A stretch of 64,000 nt of DNA from Flavobacterium salmonis (GCF_903819435.1 NZ_CAIJDP010000088.1:1-64000); one strand, 5' to 3'. Positions 35,785 to 44,798 are shown, counted from the first letter of the stretch. Numbers and translations: made by a program. Notes: generated by a model not told the origin, from the letters alone.

Positions 35785-36642
35785 TTGGTTTTGGGAATTA
35801 AAAAAGGAATTCGTTTTATTACATTAAAATCGGTAGGACAATACATTAACCTCCTCAGTTATGTCCGCCCACAAAAAGCCGTCGAACTTTCATACGCACT
35901 TTTCAGCCAGCCACGGGACGGCAGATTACTAAAAGAAAGTTTACCAAAATTTTTAAAAAACACAGAAACAGAAACGTTTCACCATAACGAACATCATTTT
36001 CAAACGTATATCTGGAAAGGAAACGAAACCAAAATCTTACTTGTTCATGGCTGGGAGAGCAACTCTTCCCGCTGGAAAAAAACGTTACCTCATCTTCAAA
36101 AATCAGGAAGCACTATTATTGCCATTGATGCACCTGCACACGGACAAAGCAGCGGAAGGGAATTTAACGTTCCGCTTTATGCCGAGTTCATCAATAAGGC
36201 AGTAGAAAAATACCGTCCGGATATTATAATCGGGCATTCTATTGGCGGTGCGGCCTGTGTTTACCATCAGTATTTATTTCCAAATACAAGTATTAATAAA
36301 ATGGTAATTTTGGGAGCTCCTTCAGATCTAAAAACGCTGATTGACAATTATGTTTCGATGTTGAGTTTAAATACCAAAATGTTTTCGCTTTTAGAAAATC
36401 GTTTTTTAACACATTTCAATTTTAAACTCGAAGATTTCTCCGGAAAAAAATTTGCTTCTCAATTTAATATACCGGGTTTAATCGCTCACGACACAACAGA
36501 CAAAATTGTTGCTTTTGAAGAAGGCAAAAAAATTGCCAGCAACTGGAAAAACAGTCAGTTTATCGAAACCAAAAATTTAGGACATGGCATGCACGATGAC
36601 GAGTTGTATCAGAAAGTGATTGATTTTCTATTTTCTTCTTAA
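35785..36642 (+). CDS. Alpha/beta hydrolase
   Basis: 285 residues, starting at TTG 35785 or TTG 35791. The alpha/beta-hydrolase features are the oxyanion region LLVHGWESNS (about 85-94), the nucleophile elbow GHSIGGAA (Ser152), an acid in AHDTTDKIV and a C-terminal His in LGHGMHDD. The substrate is unknown, with esterase or lipase-like activity the usual default. It starts only about 14 bases after the terminator of the previous operon, so its promoter overlaps that region. Confidence 0.88.
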   Translation: MVLGIKKGIRFITLKSVGQYINLLSYVRPQKAVELSYALFSQPRDGRLLKESLPKFLKNTETETFHHNEHHFQTYIWKGNETKILLVHGWESNSSRWKKTLPHLQKSGSTIIAIDAPAHGQSSGREFNVPLYAEFINKAVEKYRPDIIIGHSIGGAACVYHQYLFPNTSINKMVILGAPSDLKTLIDNYVSMLSLNTKMFSLLENRFLTHFNFKLEDFSGKKFASQFNIPGLIAHDTTDKIVAFEEGKKIASNWKNSQFIETKNLGHGMHDDELYQKVIDFLFSS

Positions 36643-36780
36643 AAAAGATTCAAAGTTGCTAAGACCCAAAGGAACAAAGATTTTTTTCTGAGTTTCTGAG
36701 GTTAAAATTAAAAATTCATTTTTAGTTTTAAAAATCTAACAGTCTAACAATCTTAAAGTCTAAGAAGTCTAATTTTTGAC
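36643..36780. repeat. Intergenic short-word repeats before rluF
   Basis: 36730-36771 has the words AATCTAAC, AGTCTAAC, AATCTTAA, AGTCTAAG and AAGTCTAA in near 8-base register. 36650-36688 has CAAAG-type words. Similar words recur before mutL, ribH and ffh. No ORF is present. Confidence 0.45.
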
Positions 36781-36788
36781 TACTTTTG
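36781..36788 (+). promoter_or_regulatory. -7 box of rluF, almost abutting the start codon
   Basis: TACTTTTG matches TAnnTTTG and ends 4 bases before the ATG at 36793. A start site at normal distance would give a leaderless or nearly leaderless mRNA. Confidence 0.5.
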
Positions 36789-36792
36789 CAAT

Positions 36793-37605
36793 ATGGAAGA
36801 AAATCTAAAACGCCTTAATAAATTCATTGGAGAAACAGGGTATTGTTCCCGCCGTGAAGCAGATAAACTCATCGAAGAAGGACGCGTAACCATAAATGGT
36901 GCCGTACCCGAAATGGGAACCAAAGTTTCGCCTGATGACGAAGTGCGCATAGATGGAAAACTAATCGTTGAAAAACACGAAAAAATGGTGTATCTGGCTT
37001 TCAATAAACCTACGGGAATTGAATGTACGACCAATCTTGAAGTCCGAAACAACATTGTCGATTATATCAATTACCCAAAACGTATTTTCCCAATCGGAAG
37101 GCTGGATAAGGCAAGTGAGGGATTGATTTTCATGACCAATGACGGCGATATCGTAAACAAGATTTTGCGCGCCCGAAACAATCACGAAAAAGAATATACC
37201 GTAACCGTAAACAAACCCATAACCGACCGTTTTATACAACGCATGGGAAATGGTGTTCCGATTTTAGATACCGTTACCCGAAAATGTAAAGTAGAACAAA
37301 TTAGTAAATACACCTTCAAAATTATTCTGACACAAGGTTTAAATCGTCAGATTCGAAGAATGTCTGAGTATTTAGGGTATGAAGTTACTGCTTTAAAACG
37401 CATCCGGATTATCAACATTTCACTGGATGTTCCTGTGGGACGCTACAGAGATTTAACCGATGCTGAAATAAAAGAATTAAATCAGTTAATTGAACCTTCC
37501 AGTAAAACTGAAGAAGCCAGTTTACCAAAACCGGAAGCTCCAAAAAGAAGAACAGAATTTATTTCAAAACACGATCCCCGATTTAAAAAAAGAGGAGATT
37601 ATTAA
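36793..37605 (+). CDS. rluF: 23S rRNA pseudouridine synthase, RluF type
   Basis: 270 residues. An N-terminal S4 RNA-binding domain (about 6-60, RLNKFIGETGYCSRREADKL) is followed by the RsuA/RluF catalytic domain. Its catalytic Asp105 lies in the signature GRLDKASEGL, and LTQGLNRQIRRMSEYLGY is typical of RluF. A basic, Pro-rich tail (about 232-270) extends beyond the fold. RluF makes pseudouridine at 23S position 2604 in E. coli. The exact target here is inferred by similarity. Confidence 0.9.
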   Translation: MEENLKRLNKFIGETGYCSRREADKLIEEGRVTINGAVPEMGTKVSPDDEVRIDGKLIVEKHEKMVYLAFNKPTGIECTTNLEVRNNIVDYINYPKRIFPIGRLDKASEGLIFMTNDGDIVNKILRARNNHEKEYTVTVNKPITDRFIQRMGNGVPILDTVTRKCKVEQISKYTFKIILTQGLNRQIRRMSEYLGYEVTALKRIRIINISLDVPVGRYRDLTDAEIKELNQLIEPSSKTEEASLPKPEAPKRRTEFISKHDPRFKKRGDY

Positions 37606-37644
37606 GCTTTCGCTATAACAATCTCCTTGATTTTCAAATAATCT

Positions 37645-38391
37645 CTATTTTAATATTCTAAAGTGTTTTACAAAGTCTTTGTACTTATCGCTTAGCGTAA
37701 CTTTGTGATTGCCTTTTAGAACAATCAAATTGTCATTCACAATTATTTCCTGAATTTTTGTAGCGTTTACAATATAATTTCGATGGGTCTGAAAAAATTT
37801 TGCCGGATCCAGCAGCTGAATGATTTTGGTCAGGGAGATTAAAATGACGAATTTTTCTGCTTCGGTTATAATGTTGCAATAGCGGTCTTCGACTTCTATG
37901 TACACAATATCCTTGATTTGTACCTTCTTCAAGGATTTATTTTTTTTGATAAACAGTGAATCATTACTTATTACGGCATTTTGATCTTCGCTGTGAAAAG
38001 CATTGGTCTGTCCATAAAACTTTTCGACAGCCATTTCGAGTGCGTACAAAATTTCCAGTTCGTTAAATGGTTTCAGCAAAAAGCTAAAAGGCTTGGTCAG
38101 TTTAGCTCTTTCAAATATCTGACGATCCTTTGAACTGGTTAAAAAAACAAAAGGTTTTACGCTATTGGGAACAATATTTATTGTTTCTGCAAAAGTAATT
38201 CCGTCCGGTTTTCCATCTAAGAAAACATCGATAACGACGATGTCAATTGTATTTTTGTAAAAAAGGGTTAGTGCATCCTGATAGGTACGGGCAATCCCGA
38301 CAATGTTGTAATTATTTTCGGTCAGTACTTTTACAAGCGCGTCGCTTTCTTCGGGTGTATCTTCGACAATAAGTACATTTATATTATCCAT
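37645..38391 (-). CDS. LytTR-type response regulator
   Basis: 248 residues from the ATG at 38391 (MDNINVLIVEDTPEESDAL), preferred to a start 20 codons upstream that would extend far into the kinase gene. The receiver domain has phospho-acceptor Asp55 in VVIDVFLDG, FLTSSKD and the Lys in LLKPF. A LytTR DNA-binding domain (about 145-248) includes VYIEVEDRYCNII and FFQTHRNYIVN. It overlaps the kinase stop by 8 bases, so the pair is co-translated. Confidence 0.92.
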   Translation of the reverse strand: MDNINVLIVEDTPEESDALVKVLTENNYNIVGIARTYQDALTLFYKNTIDIVVIDVFLDGKPDGITFAETINIVPNSVKPFVFLTSSKDRQIFERAKLTKPFSFLLKPFNELEILYALEMAVEKFYGQTNAFHSEDQNAVISNDSLFIKKNKSLKKVQIKDIVYIEVEDRYCNIITEAEKFVILISLTKIIQLLDPAKFFQTHRNYIVNATKIQEIIVNDNLIVLKGNHKVTLSDKYKDFVKHFRILK

Positions 38392-40123
38392 GGTTTTTAA
38401 ACTTTGGTAATGCAATGATAATCCTGGTTCCAACATTTTCTTCACTCTCAATATCGAGTGTTCCTTCGTTTTTGCGAATCAGGCTTTTGCATAACTGCAT
38501 TCCTAATCCGGTTCCTATGATATCATCGTTTTGCTTTTTAGAAAGCAAAATGGTCTCTTTTAATAATTCCTTTCGGGTTGCTTCGTTCATTCCTAATCCG
38601 GTGTCTTCGATGACCAGATAACAAAATTCTTCTGATGCAGGACGGCTGTAAATAGAAATCGTTCCGTTTTCTTTAGAGAATTTAATCGCATTGTCTAAAA
38701 AGTTCCGAATTATGATTTTAAGCGAATCCAGATCAGCAAACACATAATCTGAAGCAGTAACATTGATTACAAAACTGATATTCTTGTTAAGCATTAAAGG
38801 TCTGTAATTGTACTCTACATGCTGCACAATCGAAGACAAATGCAAGGATTCCTGGTAAAAATAGCTCTGCTGGGTTTGCAATAAAGCCCAATTGAGCAGG
38901 TTGTCCAGCAAATTGTATGCACCACTGGCAATGGAGCTGTTTTTGTGCAGTAAAACATCAAGTTCCGTGTAGTTTTTACTTTCCAGATTGTCCAGAAGTT
39001 TACTATTACTCACTTTCAGGGCATTTACAGAGGAACGTAAATCATGACTGACGATTGAGAACAATTTATCTTTTGTAGCATTGAGTTCATCCAGTTCGTT
39101 TTTCTGCGCTAAGATGATTTTATTGCTCCTGATTTTTTGCCTGTAAAAATAAACTCCGGTACCCAACAGCACAAACAATAAAACCGAAGAAATGAGAAAC
39201 CCATTTCTTTCGGCTATTTTTGCTTTATTCTCGGCTGCGAGAATGTTGACTTCTTTTTGCTTTTGTTTTATGGCAAATTTCTTTTCGAGATCTGCAATAG
39301 CCCAGACTTTGTTTTGATCGTTTAGGAAATCTTTCCAGGTTTCGTATTCTTTTCTGTAAGTTAAGGCTGAGGGAAAGTTTTTACGGTTTTCCTCAACTAC
39401 CGCCATGTTTAATGTGGCGTTTTGTTTTAATTCATATGCCTTTTTAACTTTTTTAGAAAGATGATATGCCTTTTCAAAATAAGGTATCGCTTGGTCATCT
39501 TTATACTGAACATAATACAAAGTGGCAATATCCATATAAGATCCAATTAGCATTAAACTATCTTTTTGAACTTCTTGCAATTTAACACTTTCAAAAAGAT
39601 ACTCCTCTGCCTTATCAAATTTTTCAAGATGTAAATAACATAATCCTAAATTATGAAATACAGTACTTTTTTTAAAATCATAAAAATCTTCATTTAACTT
39701 TTCAATCGCATTAAAATGTGATAATGCTATTTTAAATTCACTTTGTTCTAAAGCAATTTCACCTAATGAAAAATTGACTTTATAATAAAATTTAAAATCA
39801 GAAGAAATCAAGTTAAACTCTTTTTTCGCTTCTTTAAGAATTTTTTTTTCAAAAAAGCTTATTGCTCTAAAATAATGGCAATAATTCGATAACTCAGCAT
39901 TATTTTTACCACTAAGTTGTTTCATCGAATAAACCAATGTAGAATCCCATTCTTTTTCAAAAAAGAAACGTTGAGCTTTATTAAAATTAATTTGCTCACT
40001 ATATTTTAAGCCCGTTTTTTTTATTTCAAATCTCATCAATTTATAATCAGATTCTTTTTGTGAAAAAACAAATGTAGTATTTAATACAGAGAGCAAAGCA
40101 ATAAAAAAAACTCTAATCATCAT
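38384..40123 (-). CDS. TPR sensor histidine kinase
   Basis: 579 residues. A signal peptide (1-21) and a periplasmic TPR sensor (about 40-270) lead to a membrane helix (309-327). The phospho-accepting His360 lies in FSIVSHDLRSSVNAL, and the HATPase_c domain has RNFLDNAIKFS, EDTGLGMN and GTGLGMQLCKSL. The partner is the overlapping LytTR regulator. An unknown small gene starts the transcript 20 bases upstream, possibly a ligand or accessory protein. Confidence 0.92.
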   Translation of the reverse strand: MMIRVFFIALLSVLNTTFVFSQKESDYKLMRFEIKKTGLKYSEQINFNKAQRFFFEKEWDSTLVYSMKQLSGKNNAELSNYCHYFRAISFFEKKILKEAKKEFNLISSDFKFYYKVNFSLGEIALEQSEFKIALSHFNAIEKLNEDFYDFKKSTVFHNLGLCYLHLEKFDKAEEYLFESVKLQEVQKDSLMLIGSYMDIATLYYVQYKDDQAIPYFEKAYHLSKKVKKAYELKQNATLNMAVVEENRKNFPSALTYRKEYETWKDFLNDQNKVWAIADLEKKFAIKQKQKEVNILAAENKAKIAERNGFLISSVLLFVLLGTGVYFYRQKIRSNKIILAQKNELDELNATKDKLFSIVSHDLRSSVNALKVSNSKLLDNLESKNYTELDVLLHKNSSIASGAYNLLDNLLNWALLQTQQSYFYQESLHLSSIVQHVEYNYRPLMLNKNISFVINVTASDYVFADLDSLKIIIRNFLDNAIKFSKENGTISIYSRPASEEFCYLVIEDTGLGMNEATRKELLKETILLSKKQNDDIIGTGLGMQLCKSLIRKNEGTLDIESEENVGTRIIIALPKFKNHG

Positions 40124-40143
40124 TTTTTGATTATAATTTCATC

Positions 40144-40614
40144 CTAATTATGTTGTACATTAGTAACTGTACCTCTAGATGATACTGGATCTATATCCCA
40201 AAGAAAAGTTTGAATTGTTGTTAGGTTTGAAAGTCCTCCAATAAAAATATCTGCATCAGCCTGAAAGATTACTTCATAAATAAACAAATCTCCCGATAAT
40301 TCTTCAGGCTGATTGTATACTATAAAAAACTGTAATTGTGCATCTCCCTCAATATCTATATAGGTATTCTGAATGATGCTATAATCAAGTACTTCGTTTT
40401 TGATGGCCTCAGCATCTACATAAATAATAGCATTCATCGTAAGTGTATTGTCTTTGGCAGAATAGTAGGCTTCAACATAAGGAGCTAGAATCTCTACAGA
40501 TTTCGTTTCCTGAAATGTCACATTTCCTATTGAATTTGCTCCTTCAATAGGCGTAATATCTGTTCCTGGAGGATAAATGATTACAGGGCATTCAGTTGGG
40601 GTAATTTTTTCCAT
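40144..40614 (-). CDS. Hypothetical protein upstream of the kinase/regulator pair
   Basis: 156 residues of no family I recognise. There is no signal peptide or membrane helix. The composition is acidic and rich in Ile, Thr and Asp, with alternating hydrophobic residues suggesting a beta-sandwich (for example TLTMNAIIYVDAEA, LQFFIVYNQPEE). A single cysteine is near the N-terminus. It is 20 bases upstream of the kinase gene on the same strand and probably co-transcribed. Real coding is supported by length and context, but function is open. Confidence 0.6.
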   Translation of the reverse strand: MEKITPTECPVIIYPPGTDITPIEGANSIGNVTFQETKSVEILAPYVEAYYSAKDNTLTMNAIIYVDAEAIKNEVLDYSIIQNTYIDIEGDAQLQFFIVYNQPEELSGDLFIYEVIFQADADIFIGGLSNLTTIQTFLWDIDPVSSRGTVTNVQHN

Positions 40615-40828
40615 GGTAAATAATTTTTAGGTTTGTTAATTAATATTTAGATTTTATGAATCCTGTTAATTAAGCCATATTTAACTGACATAACAAGCAA
40701 ATTTCACAAATCAAATATAACAAAGTATTTCTTAATAAGTTTTGTTTAAGTGTACATTCAACGTTATTATTAGCTTTTTGTCAATAAAAAATTGAATAAA
40801 ATCGATTAAAAAGATTTTTTTATAAAAA

Positions 40829-40856
40829 AAATCCTACTCGTTATTGAATAGGATTT
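40829..40856 (-). terminator. Terminator of the DUF4173 operon
   Basis: AAATCCTACTC (40829-40839) pairs with GAATAGGATTT (40846-40856) with one mismatch and a 6-base loop. On the minus strand it is followed by T7. Confidence 0.85.
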
Positions 40857-40870
40857 CTTTAGTTATTTTA

Positions 40871-42253
40871 CTATTTCTTCAAAAACTCATAATACAATGC
40901 TTTTGATAAAAACGTTTTTTTCTGATGATTCTGAATTCGGGTTTCTCTATGTAAATTAATATTCTTGTGTTCAATTTTATTCTCTAAAAAATAGGCATTA
41001 CGCGATTCATCATTAAAATTCAAATCACTTAAAAACACCGGCTCTACTCCTTTATTTACTGAAATATTATAATTGGTAATCAGATTTCCCCAATTGAAAT
41101 AACTGCAAATCAAAATCGTTCCGTATACATACCAAATCATGTGGTTAAAAAGATAAGCGTTTGTTTTTTGCCTGATTATTTTTTGAAAAGAAACCATTAA
41201 ACCTATAATTGCTAAAGCTAAAAACAAGTATACGCCAAGCCTTTTATAAGTTAACCCGAAAAATGCAATATATTCAGTGTTTTTCATCACCGCACTTACA
41301 ATTAAAACACAGTTTAATGCAATCCAGATTTTGGCGAGCCTTTTGAGCTGTGCGGCTTTTTCATCAAAATTGAATCCGCCTTTGAAATAAAACAGAATTA
41401 CCCCGACAGCCATAACGATGGAGAAGATTACAGCATTTACGCGTTCGTGTGTGTCTGAACTTAAATTTGTTTTCTCGACCACTTCAAAAAACTGCTCGTA
41501 ATTATAGGTCCCGATGAAAATCAACAACATTAGATTTAGCAATACCAGCGTAATTTCGCCACTCTTTCTTTCAAAATCTACATCCAGGAAAGAAAATGTA
41601 TTTTGGTTTTCTATTGTGTCTGTATTGCTGAAATCATTATCTAATACATGTTTTTTTTCATAACAAACTTCCGGGATCCAGTAATTCCAAAAACTGAAAG
41701 AAATATAGAACCCTAAACCTGAAATAACGATTAACTGCCAAAGATCAATATCTAAAGTATAATCTGTAAAGAGTGAAGAAAAATGATCGCTTCCGAAAGA
41801 ATAGACAATAAAAAAGAGTCCTAAAAAAACGGTTGGGATAATCACGAAGGCAACGAGTTTTTTTGCAAAATTATTATGGATTTTCTTTTCGGGAAGCCAT
41901 TGTTTAAACATGAAAATGCGTCCTAAGGAAGTAATTCCGTTTAAAAAGATTAGCGGTATCACCTGAATTACTTTGAGTTCTCTTTCATGGGTTTTGAATT
42001 GTAAAAAGACAACTGATAATGACAACGCCCAAAAAGAGGCAAAATCTCCGTACCAGGCAAATGCCAGACAAGACAATATAGAGGTTACAACTAATATTAA
42101 ATGGGTTCTGTCTGTAAATTTGTCCTGAAAAAAATAACAGATGGCCGCCGTTATTGCCAAACCGAACAGCGCCAGATTAATGCCCATTGTCTCATTGTAA
42201 AAAAGCAGTGTAAAAATCAAACTGCTAGCCAGAATAAATTGATGTTTTTTCAT
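40871..42253 (-). CDS. DUF4173/DUF4153-like polytopic membrane protein
   Basis: 460 residues with about twelve hydrophobic helices. Recognisable DUF4173-type features are the C-terminal TYKRLGVYLFLALAIIGL, YGTILICSYFNWGNLITNYN and a cytosolic tail with NHQKKTFLSKALYYEF. No catalytic motif is seen. It is the last gene of a minus-strand set with a small winged-helix regulator and a four-to-six-helix membrane protein, separated by 136 bases. A transport or envelope role is possible but not shown. Confidence 0.78.
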   Translation of the reverse strand: MKKHQFILASSLIFTLLFYNETMGINLALFGLAITAAICYFFQDKFTDRTHLILVVTSILSCLAFAWYGDFASFWALSLSVVFLQFKTHERELKVIQVIPLIFLNGITSLGRIFMFKQWLPEKKIHNNFAKKLVAFVIIPTVFLGLFFIVYSFGSDHFSSLFTDYTLDIDLWQLIVISGLGFYISFSFWNYWIPEVCYEKKHVLDNDFSNTDTIENQNTFSFLDVDFERKSGEITLVLLNLMLLIFIGTYNYEQFFEVVEKTNLSSDTHERVNAVIFSIVMAVGVILFYFKGGFNFDEKAAQLKRLAKIWIALNCVLIVSAVMKNTEYIAFFGLTYKRLGVYLFLALAIIGLMVSFQKIIRQKTNAYLFNHMIWYVYGTILICSYFNWGNLITNYNISVNKGVEPVFLSDLNFNDESRNAYFLENKIEHKNINLHRETRIQNHQKKTFLSKALYYEFLKK

Positions 42254-42389
42254 GGTTATAGAATTTTAGTTGTTGTGTTGAAATTAATTTATATCTTTTA
42301 TGATTTTGTTTATATTATTTTTGATGTTATTTTAATATATTTAAAAGTACTTTGTATTTCAAAGTTTTTAGGCAAAAAAATTTGAATCT

Positions 42390-42680
42390 TTAAAATTTCA
42401 TTAATTTTTCCAGATAATTGAGGTGCTCTTTAAAGGCAACACGCCCAAGATCGGTGACTCTGTATGAGGTTTTAGGTTTTTTTCCTACAAATTCTTTCTT
42501 TACTTCGATATACTGGGCTTTTTCAAGAGCAGAGGAATGACTTGCTAAATTACCGTCTGTGATATTCAAAAGTGTTTTCATTTCGGTGAAATCAATCCAC
42601 TCGTTTACGATCAGAATAGACATTATACCTAATCTGACACGGCTTTCGAAATCTTTATTTAATTTATCAATAATTCCCAT
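42390..42680 (-). CDS. Winged-helix transcriptional regulator
   Basis: 96 residues with a compact winged HTH: RLGIMSILIVNEWIDFTEMK (helices 1-2), LNITDGNLASHSSALEKAQYI (recognition helix), then a wing with KPKTSYRVTDLGRVAFKEHL. This is the MarR/ArsR-like HTH_34 family of small dimeric regulators found beside membrane proteins in Bacteroidetes. It lies 4 bases after the membrane-protein gene and probably represses this operon. Confidence 0.87.
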   Translation of the reverse strand: MGIIDKLNKDFESRVRLGIMSILIVNEWIDFTEMKTLLNITDGNLASHSSALEKAQYIEVKKEFVGKKPKTSYRVTDLGRVAFKEHLNYLEKLMKF

Positions 42681-42684
42681 GGGC

Positions 42685-43299
42685 TTATTTGTATTTTTTG
42701 AACATTACTAATCCGTACAAGATGTGTAAAATACCAAATCCGATTATCCAAAAAATTAAACCATATCCTAAATAAAAAAGAGAAATAAATCCTAAAACCA
42801 GTTCGCAATATCCCAAATACTTTACATCAGAAAATGTATACTTTTCTGCATTTACAAGGGCTAAACCGTAGAAAATTAAAGTCACAGGAGCAACTAAAAC
42901 ATATATTTGGTGATATAAAAGCGCTAAACAAAATATTCCGCCTGACAAAAGTGGAATGGCTAAATTTAAAAGCATTTTTTTTGTTGCAGATGTCCAAATC
43001 GGCAAGTTGTATTTTTGGCTTTTTCTGATGGTAAAAAAGATTCCAAATGTAAATGCAAAGACCAAAATAAGAAGAGCAATCCAAACTAACTCTGAAACTA
43101 AACTGGCGGAATACAATTTATGATCACCATCAAAATAATCAAGACCGTTGGCTTTGAATAATTGATAAACGTACAATCCGCCGATAAGAGCTGACAATCC
43201 CGCAAAAACTCCTGAGAGTCCGCTTAAGGATATAAATCTTGAAGAGCGTTCCATCATAGAACGAATGTGAGCTAAATCTTCCTGGTGCTTCTGATTCAT
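42685..43299 (-). CDS. Hypothetical integral membrane protein
   Basis: 204 residues. A charged N-terminus (MNQKHQEDLAHIRSMMERSS) precedes five or six membrane helices (about 25-46, 66-92, 108-127, 128-147, 158-175 and 177-198). No catalytic motif is seen and I cannot name a family with confidence. It leads the unit containing the winged-helix regulator and is commonly paired with one in related genomes. Start choice is supported by the short spacer to a plausible promoter region at 43300-43330. Confidence 0.7.
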   Translation of the reverse strand: MNQKHQEDLAHIRSMMERSSRFISLSGLSGVFAGLSALIGGLYVYQLFKANGLDYFDGDHKLYSASLVSELVWIALLILVFAFTFGIFFTIRKSQKYNLPIWTSATKKMLLNLAIPLLSGGIFCLALLYHQIYVLVAPVTLIFYGLALVNAEKYTFSDVKYLGYCELVLGFISLFYLGYGLIFWIIGFGILHILYGLVMFKKYK

Positions 43300-43568
43300 A
43301 AATAAAGTACTTTGTATTGCAAAGTTAGTATTTATTTTGAATTGGCAAATAAAAATCTAAAAATATTTTTAAGGATAATGTAGATTCTTCTTTCGAGGTT
43401 TCTAAAACCTTACAGGTCATTAGTCTTGTTAGAATAAAAAATAATATTGTTATAGTGCTTAAAGTATACCCGAAAGGTTTTGAAAAACTTGCAGGAACTA
43501 TGGGTTTATAATTTCCTGTGAGCCGCGTGAGGGATAGAAATAAGCTACCGAAGTAGCATGGATAGCCC

Positions 43569-43633
43569 GACCCTGTTTGCGGAAAGGCGCACAATATACG
43601 TCAAGATTAGAGCGCCTTTTTGCAAACAGGGTC
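43569..43633 (+). repeat. 22-bp inverted repeat, probable structured RNA or repeat element
   Basis: Arms 43569-43590 and 43612-43633 match at 20 of 22 positions, with a 21-base loop. Both mismatches (left GG at 43581-43582) become G-U pairs only in plus-strand RNA, so all 22 positions would pair there. I recall similar GGGATAG/GGATAGCCCGACC blocks between genes in other Bacteroidetes genomes. Confidence 0.65.
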
Positions 43634-43655
43634 ACGCCCAAAGTATATAAAAACG

Positions 43656-43685
43656 AAAAAGCCTATTTGTAGTGAACAGGCTTTT
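43656..43685 (-). terminator. Terminator of corA
   Basis: AAAAAGCCT (43656-43664) pairs with AGGCTTTT (43678-43685). On the minus strand the stem is followed by a short T-run, 22 bases after the corA stop. Confidence 0.75.
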
Positions 43686-43706
43686 GTTTTATAGTGAGAT
43701 TTTTAA

Positions 43707-44633
43707 TTAAAACCATCTTCTTCTTTTGAATAATAAAACCCCTAAAACAGATAAAATAATGGAAACCAAAAGCAGAATCCAGATTCCGTATCTGCTCTCT
43801 TCTAAACCATTGGGTACATTCATTCCGTACAAACTGGCAATGAGCGTAGGAATCATCAGAATTATTGAGATAGACGTCATTTGCTTCATAATATTATTCA
43901 TGTTATTGGAAATTACTGAAGCATAGGCATCCATCATTCCTGTTAAGATGTTGCTGTAAATATTAGCCGTATCCTGTGCCTGACTTAATTCGATTTCGAC
44001 ATCTTCCAGCAAATCCAAATCGTAATTTGCCTTATGTGCTTTTAGGTTTTTAACTCGCTGAAATAAGACATCGTTGGCTTTTAGAGAAGTAATAAAAAAC
44101 ACGAGACATTTCTCGATTTGAAGTAATGCCTGCAGCTCTTCGTTTTTGATGGATTTCTCCAAATTATCTTCGGCAAGTTTTATTTTTTGATTGACTTGTT
44201 TTAAATATTTTAAATACCAGACGCTCGATGAAAGCAGCAATCGTAAAACCAAATCAGGATTGTCTTTGATTTCAATATTCTTACGTTGTGAATACGAGAC
44301 AAAATCTGCTATGATTTCTGTTTTGTAAAACGTAATGGTTACACAGATATCTTCTTTAAAAATCACGCCCAGCGGAATCGTCTGAAATGGCAATTTAACA
44401 TCATCGCTTTTGATAGGAACCCGCATAATAATCAGCGTCCAGCCATCTTCAATTTCGATACGGGGTCTTTCGTCGATATCCTCGATATCATTGTAAAAGG
44501 CTTCGGGAATCTGAAGCTCTTCTAATAAATATTTCTTTTCTGAATCTGTTGGATCCTGAATACTAATCCAGCAATCTGGATTCCATTTTGGGATTTCTGT
44601 TACTCCGTTGTTGTTTGTGTAAAAGGCTTTCAT
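43707..44633 (-). CDS. corA: CorA-type magnesium transporter
   Basis: 308 residues. A large soluble N-terminal alpha/beta funnel precedes two C-terminal membrane helices. The first ends in the selectivity motif GMN (YGMNVPNG). The second (ILLLVSIILSVLGVLLF) is followed by a basic KRRRWF tail. CorA proteins form pentameric Mg(2+)/Co(2+) channels. The length and the acidic loop VPNGLEESR are typical. It is monocistronic, with a possible -7 box at 44743-44750 and a terminator. Confidence 0.93.
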   Translation of the reverse strand: MKAFYTNNNGVTEIPKWNPDCWISIQDPTDSEKKYLLEELQIPEAFYNDIEDIDERPRIEIEDGWTLIIMRVPIKSDDVKLPFQTIPLGVIFKEDICVTITFYKTEIIADFVSYSQRKNIEIKDNPDLVLRLLLSSSVWYLKYLKQVNQKIKLAEDNLEKSIKNEELQALLQIEKCLVFFITSLKANDVLFQRVKNLKAHKANYDLDLLEDVEIELSQAQDTANIYSNILTGMMDAYASVISNNMNNIMKQMTSISIILMIPTLIASLYGMNVPNGLEESRYGIWILLLVSIILSVLGVLLFKRRRWF

Positions 44634-44742
44634 TTCAAAATACAGGGTGTTATCACAGCATTTTGAAATTTTTCAAAAGCTGCTTTAATTTAATACTAAC
44701 GAATAATAATCGTCCATTTGGAGAAGTGTTTTTTTAGTGGTG

Positions 44743-44750
44743 CAAAAGTA
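44743..44750 (-). promoter_or_regulatory. Putative corA -7 box
   Basis: Plus-strand CAAAAGTA reads TACTTTTG on the minus strand. It lies 109 bases upstream of the corA ATG. No -33 TTG is clear. Confidence 0.4.
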
Positions 44751-44798
44751 TCTTTTATTTTTAAAACCTGAAACTTTAAACTAAAAATTAAAATAACA

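Larger units (their letters stand above)
43300..43706. other. Intergenic region with a dispersed-repeat-like element
   Basis: A 407-bp spacer between two minus-strand genes. It contains a locally GC-richer block (43520-43640) beginning GTGAGGGATAG and GGATAGCCCGACCC, an almost perfect 22-bp hairpin (43569-43633) and the corA terminator. An 89-codon minus-strand ORF crosses it but looks non-coding. Confidence 0.55.

Noticed and set aside
37996..38391. Extended start of the LytTR regulator 20 codons upstream (38451)
   Set aside because: The extension overlaps the kinase gene by about 68 bases and adds residues not typical of receiver domains; the ATG at 38391 gives the normal N-terminus.
43325..43594. 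An 89-codon minus-strand ORF over the intergenic hairpin block
   Set aside because: It has no recognisable family, its codon and residue composition look random, and it overlaps the inverted repeat, so it is better read as non-coding.
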